Part shown: positions 60,060 through 64,000 of the stretch, one piece after another
Layout: each line of letters begins with the position of its first letter
Numbering within the stretch: the first letter of the stretch is position 1
NCBI RefSeq assembly: GCF_900258505.1
Contig: NZ_LT984895.1
Coordinates: 1,207,952 to 1,271,951, forward strand
DNA from: Brachybacterium timonense
GTDB lineage: Bacteria > Actinomycetota > Actinomycetes > Actinomycetales > Dermabacteraceae
Direction: 5' to 3'
DNA length: 64,000 nucleotides
The notes under the pieces: generated by a model
The model's database searches: none
What the model was told of the DNA's origin: nothing
What the model saw: the letters and a program-made list of their open reading frames with translations, nothing else
Made by a program: the position numbers and the translations under genes

Positions 60060-61985
60060 ATGCTGCGGCCAGCTCGACTTGGTCTCACCCTCGCGTTGCG
60101 TTCGAGTGGAACAGGCCGATTCCGTGCGCTGAGTGCCCTGCTCACCACCGCGATCGGCAGCGCGATGCTGATCCTGGTGCTCTCCCTGCTGGACGCAGGC
60201 CGGCCACGCATGCTGGCGCCGCAAGAAGGCAGTGGCGTCTACGAGCTGATCCTGCCGGGCATTGTCGGCCTTGCCATCGGCTTGCCGGTCCTAGCGGCAG
60301 CCGCGGCGACGGGCCGCATGTCGGAACGCGAGCGGGCGCAGCGGATGGCTCGCCTGCAGCTGCTCGGCATGTGCAGACGAGACCAGATCCTGGTGGGGAT
60401 CGGGGAGACGCTGCTGCCGACGCTGATCGGCCTGGTCGCAGGCACCGCCGCGGGGACGGCGCTGGTGCCGCTCATCGGTCGCTCACTGCTGGATATGTCA
60501 CCGGAGCCGAGCGCGACCCGGTTCGCTGTCGTGGCGTCGTTCGCGGTGCCGCTGTGCTTGATCGCCGGATCTGTGATGCCGTCGGGGCGCGCCCGCGAGC
60601 GCAGCCTGGAGCGTGCCCGGGGTGCGGTGCCGCGCACGCCCGGTCTGTGGCGCGCCGCCGTACTGGGCATCGGCCTGGTGATGCTCTGGGTCAGCTGGGC
60701 CCTCCCACACCCGCACCAGCGCACGGCCGCTCTGTTCTTCGGTGGCACCGCCCTCGCCGCACTCGGAACCCTGCTTCTTCCAGCGCTGCTTGTGCGTCGA
60801 AGCGCCGATGTCATGGTTCGATCGCATGCCCCCGTCGCGGTGGTGGCGGGCCGACGTCTGCAGGTGCAGCCCGCGTTGCTGGGCAGGGTGCTCGGCGGCC
60901 TCGTGGTGGGTGTTGTGGTCACGACAGCGGCGCAGGGGCTCATCAGCGAACTGATGAAGGCGCCGGTCTATCAGGCGGGTCGGCACGACCGTGACGTCGA
61001 AGCGAGCGCTCAGGCGCGCGTCGGGGATGCCGCTGCGATCACAGACCTGGAGAACGCTGTCGAACAGGTTGGGGGTATTCGGCGTATCGGGTACAGCGCT
61101 GCAGGGGTCATCGCCGCCGCGGGTCAGGTACCGGACGAACTCCCCGTCGGGGCGCTCATCACCACATGCGAGGAGCTGCAGATTATCCGGCCCGAGATCA
61201 CGGGGTGCACAGAGGACCAGGCGGCCTGGCTGCCCGCCGAACCATCTGTGGATCTGGGAACGCCGCCGGGCGGAGCAGTCGACGTGTTCAGCGGTGAATA
61301 CGACGAGAACACCGGCGGATTCGGCGACGCCGTGCTACGGGTTGACCCGGGTGGAAACACGCTCAGCAGATCCCCCGATGCTCCCGCGTGGCAGAACACG
61401 GACGAGGCCCCGATGTTGTTCGTCCCACGAGCGCTGGTGAGTGATCAACAGTTCTGGCGCATCGGTGACGTCAGGGCGACGATCCTCGCTGATCCCCGTC
61501 CCGATTTGCCCGCGGAACTGCGCGCCCATGGCATCGACGCCTTCACCGGGTGGACCGCTGAGGACTTCGCTCCGTATCAGGCGACGATCGATGCGATCCG
61601 ACTGCTGAACCTGGCTGTGCTCGCCGTAGGACTGGGCGCCTTCCTGCTCGGGACTGCAGATCTGGCCATAGGGCGCCGCCGCGAGCATGCGCGCTTGAGG
61701 CTCGTGGGCACACCCGTGAGCATTCTGCGTGGTGCACATCTGCTGGAAGTCACCCTCCCGCTGGTCATCGGCGGGGGAGCCGCCTTGGCTGTCGGGCATG
61801 CCGTGGCTGTCTCATTCGTCGAGCTCGGGAATCAGGGCTTGGGGCCAGAGGAGATGTCTCACCTGGGGCCATCGAGCCTGCTGGGTCCGGCCCTCGCCGT
61901 TGTGATCGGTTCGGTGGTGATTGCTGCGATCACCTCGATCGGAATCGGCGCTCCGCTGCGCTCCGACCACATCCGCCAGGAATAA
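60060..61985 (+). CDS. ABC transporter permease with FtsX-like domains
   Basis: 641 residues. An N-terminal helix, then a cluster of transmembrane helices with the cytoplasmic loop ERERAQRMARLQLLGMCRRDQI, two further helix groups, a large extracytoplasmic domain (about residues 300-480) and a C-terminal FtsX-like domain (RREHARLRLVGTPVSILRGAH). This is the layout of BceB/MacB-like permeases that handle antimicrobial peptides or other extracellular targets. With the PadR regulator and ATPase it forms a three-gene operon. The ligand is unknown. Confidence 0.9.
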   Translation: MLRPARLGLTLALRSSGTGRFRALSALLTTAIGSAMLILVLSLLDAGRPRMLAPQEGSGVYELILPGIVGLAIGLPVLAAAAATGRMSERERAQRMARLQLLGMCRRDQILVGIGETLLPTLIGLVAGTAAGTALVPLIGRSLLDMSPEPSATRFAVVASFAVPLCLIAGSVMPSGRARERSLERARGAVPRTPGLWRAAVLGIGLVMLWVSWALPHPHQRTAALFFGGTALAALGTLLLPALLVRRSADVMVRSHAPVAVVAGRRLQVQPALLGRVLGGLVVGVVVTTAAQGLISELMKAPVYQAGRHDRDVEASAQARVGDAAAITDLENAVEQVGGIRRIGYSAAGVIAAAGQVPDELPVGALITTCEELQIIRPEITGCTEDQAAWLPAEPSVDLGTPPGGAVDVFSGEYDENTGGFGDAVLRVDPGGNTLSRSPDAPAWQNTDEAPMLFVPRALVSDQQFWRIGDVRATILADPRPDLPAELRAHGIDAFTGWTAEDFAPYQATIDAIRLLNLAVLAVGLGAFLLGTADLAIGRRREHARLRLVGTPVSILRGAHLLEVTLPLVIGGGAALAVGHAVAVSFVELGNQGLGPEEMSHLGPSSLLGPALAVVIGSVVIAAITSIGIGAPLRSDHIRQE

Positions 61986-62027
61986 GCGCCCGCGGACTTA
62001 CGGTGCTGGAGCAGAACGCGTCTGACC

Positions 62028-62033
62028 TACGAT
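62028..62033 (+). promoter_or_regulatory. -10 of a probable leaderless trpS transcript
   Basis: TACGAT lies 6 nt before the GTG start of trpS at 62040. A GGAG also lies there but only 2 nt from the start, too close for a normal ribosome site. Confidence 0.5.
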
Positions 62034-62039
62034 GGAGCG

Positions 62040-63113
62040 GTGAACGACGCCGCTATCTCCCGCACCAGCTATGACACCGCCCTCGAGCGCAGCCAGGCTC
62101 TCGAGCAGAAGATCGCGCAGGACCCTTCGGGGCTGCGCATGCTCACCGGGGATCGCCCCACCGGGGCGCTGCACATCGGGCACTACTTCGGCACGCTGCA
62201 GAACCGCGTGCGCCTGCAGTCGGCCGGCGTCGAGACGTGGTTGCTCGTGGCGGATTATCAGGTGATCACTGACCGTGACGTGGTGGGCGATATCGCCGGT
62301 AGCGTGCGTGAGCTGCTCACCGACTACCTGGCCGCTGGCATCGATCCGGAGCGAGCCACGATCTTCGCCCACTCCGCTGTGCCCGCCCTGAACCAGCTGC
62401 TGCTGCCGTTCCTCTCGCTGGTGACCCAGCCCGAGCTCGAGCGCAACCCCACCGTGAAGTCTGAGCTGCAGGCCGCCGGGAAGTCCGCCATGGGCGGGCT
62501 CTTGCTCACCTACCCCGTGCATCAGGCCGCGGATATCCTCTTCTGCCACGGCAACGTGGTGCCCGTCGGCCGTGACCAGCTGCCCCATATCGAGCAGACC
62601 CGTGTGATCGCCCGCCGCTTCAACGAGCGTTACGCGGGCGGCGAGCACTTCTTCACTGAGCCCGATGCGCTGCTGTCGGATGCGCCGACGATTCTGGGGC
62701 TCGACGGCGACAAGATGAGCAAGTCCCGCGGCAACACCGTGATGCTCAAGATGACGGCCGACGAGACCGCCAAACGGATCAAGAAGGCGAAGACCGATTC
62801 CGAGCGGCTGATCACCTATGACCCCGACAACCGCCCCGAGGTGTCGAATCTGCTGATGATCGCCTCACTGTCCACGGGGCGCAGCCCGCAGGAGATCGCC
62901 GAGGACATCGGGGATAAGGGCGCCGGGACGCTCAAGGTGATGACGGCCGAGGCGCTCAACGAGCACCTTGCGCCGATTCGTGCGCGCCGCGCTGAGCTTG
63001 AGCAGGATCCGGGCTATCTGTTCTCCGTGCTGCGCCGCGGCATTGACCGTGCCAACGAGGTTGCCGACGCCACCTTGAACCGCGTACGCGACGTCATGGG
63101 CATGGTGTACTGA
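62040..63113 (+). CDS. trpS: Tryptophanyl-tRNA synthetase
   Basis: 357 residues. Class I signatures are TGDRPTGALHIGHYFG (HIGH) and GDKMSKSRGN (KMSKS). It charges tRNA-Trp in the cytoplasm. The N-terminal ~25 residues extend a little beyond the shortest TrpS. GTG 62040 is used; the -10-like TACGAT 6 nt upstream suggests a leaderless message. It converges on the sirtuin gene with 44 bp between stops. Confidence 0.96.
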   Translation: MNDAAISRTSYDTALERSQALEQKIAQDPSGLRMLTGDRPTGALHIGHYFGTLQNRVRLQSAGVETWLLVADYQVITDRDVVGDIAGSVRELLTDYLAAGIDPERATIFAHSAVPALNQLLLPFLSLVTQPELERNPTVKSELQAAGKSAMGGLLLTYPVHQAADILFCHGNVVPVGRDQLPHIEQTRVIARRFNERYAGGEHFFTEPDALLSDAPTILGLDGDKMSKSRGNTVMLKMTADETAKRIKKAKTDSERLITYDPDNRPEVSNLLMIASLSTGRSPQEIAEDIGDKGAGTLKVMTAEALNEHLAPIRARRAELEQDPGYLFSVLRRGIDRANEVADATLNRVRDVMGMVY

Positions 63114-63157
63114 CCCGCTCTGAGGTGCACCCGCTCGGCGGGACGGACGGCAGCTGC

Positions 63158-63946
63158 TCAGGCGAAGGGGTCCAGGAAGCTGCCGCCGCCCACGCCATTG
63201 AGCTTCCGCTCCCAATCGGGCAGAACGACGTGGGCGTCTTCGGCGATCACGTGATCGAAGGCGGCGCGCAAATACACCTCATCACCCGGGGCGATATCGA
63301 TCAGCACCGTCGTAGCTCCCGCTGCCCGCGCGGCAGGGGCGAGCTGCGCAGCAGGAAAGACCACACCGCTCGTTCCCACCGCCACGAACAGGTCTGCCCG
63401 CTGCGCCAGACGCAGCCCGAGCGAGAGCGCGTCCATCGGCAGCTGCTCATCGAAGAGCACCACATCCGGACGCGTGGCCTCACCGCACCACGGGCACCGC
63501 GCGGGGACACCGTGATCCTCTGCGCGAGAACCGTCGCCCGGCGTGACGGCGGTTGACCACTCACAGTCTGGACCCAGGCACACCGCGCGCATCGCGGTGC
63601 CGTGCAGTTCGGCCACGAGCTCACTGCCCGCCGCCTGATGCAAGCCGTCGACGTTCTGGGTGATGACAGGGCAGCCCATGCGGGCGATCGCCCGGTGCCC
63701 CGGCGTGGGTCCGTGCTCGATGCCGATCCGCGCCATCCGGCCCCACACCCGCCACAGATCCGGTAGGGAGTCCGGCAGCGCGTCGGCGTGCATCGCCCGC
63801 TCGATATCGGGATCAAGCGCCCACAGGCCCTGCGGTCCGCGGAACGTTCCCATGCCGGTGCGGGCGCTCAGCCCCGAACCGGTGAGGAACACGATCTCGC
63901 GGTGCTGCGGCCCTGGGAAGAACCGGGTGGAGGAGCCAGTCACCAC
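63158..63946 (-). CDS. Sir2 family NAD-dependent protein deacylase
   Basis: 262 residues. Sirtuin motifs: GSGLSARTGMGTFRG (NAD-binding), TQNVDGLH and ELHGTA with the catalytic histidine, and the zinc ribbon with CLGPDC and CPWC, followed by VAVGTSGVVFPAA. It removes acyl groups from lysines using NAD+. GTG 63946 starts the frame and overlaps the stop of an upstream gene by 7 bp, so they are co-translated. Substrates unknown. Confidence 0.93.
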   Translation of the reverse strand: MVTGSSTRFFPGPQHREIVFLTGSGLSARTGMGTFRGPQGLWALDPDIERAMHADALPDSLPDLWRVWGRMARIGIEHGPTPGHRAIARMGCPVITQNVDGLHQAAGSELVAELHGTAMRAVCLGPDCEWSTAVTPGDGSRAEDHGVPARCPWCGEATRPDVVLFDEQLPMDALSLGLRLAQRADLFVAVGTSGVVFPAAQLAPAARAAGATTVLIDIAPGDEVYLRAAFDHVIAEDAHVVLPDWERKLNGVGGGSFLDPFA

Positions 63947-64000
63947 TCCTCATGCTCCCGACTGTCCCAGGCGCGCTCTTCGCCCAGGTCCACGGAGTCG
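63940..64000 (-). CDS. C-terminal end of an unidentified gene (runs off the window)
   Basis: The minus-strand frame ending in TGA at 63942-63940 reads DSVDLGEERAWDSREHEEW, an acidic, charged tail. It enters from beyond the window edge and overlaps the sirtuin start by 7 bp, so it is likely the gene just upstream in the same operon. Too little is present to name it. Confidence 0.5.
   Translation of the reverse strand, partial: DSVDLGEERAWDSREHEEW

Overview
The window is high-GC, densely packed bacterial chromosome and almost certainly comes from an actinomycete. Supporting markers are a mycothiol-dependent DsbA-like reductase, a dnaK-grpE-dnaJ-hspR operon behind HAIR operators, frequent GTG starts, many ATGA/GTGA gene overlaps, and many genes whose -10-like hexamer lies only 6-7 nt before the start codon (leaderless transcripts). 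The gene content fits a Micrococcales member, possibly Dermabacteraceae (Brachybacterium/Dermabacter-like), but this placement is inference. There is no rRNA, tRNA, CRISPR array, prophage or insertion sequence.

Layout. 0-9 kb: the start of a Ser/Thr kinase gene diverging from a secreted, membrane-anchored protein; a two-gene heterodimeric ABC exporter with one degenerate ATP site; a mycothiol-type reductase; rpiB; a Fpg/Nei glycosylase; an ElaA-like acetyltransferase; a small ankyrin protein. 9-12.3 kb: a thiamine-type ECF importer (YkoE plus a fused ATPase-ATPase-EcfT protein) under a TPP riboswitch. 12.4-19.4 kb: a PH-like membrane protein, an M13 peptidase, a membrane protein, an ADP-ribosylglycohydrolase, an EEP-family phosphoesterase and an isoaspartyl peptidase. 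19.4-26 kb: a TAXI-TRAP transporter, a TrmH-type RNA methyltransferase and an ABC-2 exporter operon with its TetR regulator and a tandem operator.

26-37.7 kb is the most fluid part. It holds two near-duplicate methyltransferase genes, a DUF4091/phosphotransferase pair, an OsmC/sodium-symporter pair and several decayed genes: a DUF2200 gene with one amber codon, an EamA transporter with its middle missing, a GNAT gene without its 3' half and a P-loop kinase-like gene without its 5' half.

37.7-42.2 kb is the HspR heat-shock operon with two HAIR operators. 42-46.2 kb encodes two GT4 glycosyltransferases flanking a VTT/DedA-like membrane protein, then a PEBP protein. 46.2-49.6 kb has two related ATP-grasp ligases and an Asp/Glu-type racemase, which I propose make or attach D-amino acids, possibly for the peptidoglycan cross-bridge. 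49.6-58.6 kb is a maltose/maltodextrin locus (malE-malF-malG, two GH13 enzymes, divergent LacI regulator) with strong inter-gene hairpins. 58.7-62 kb is a PadR-regulated MacB-type ABC system. trpS, a sirtuin and a gene fragment close the window.

No classical defence or mobile system is visible. The best leads are the ATP-grasp/racemase locus, the asymmetric ABC exporter, the single-chain ECF module and the operator-covered leaderless promoter of the TetR-controlled exporter.
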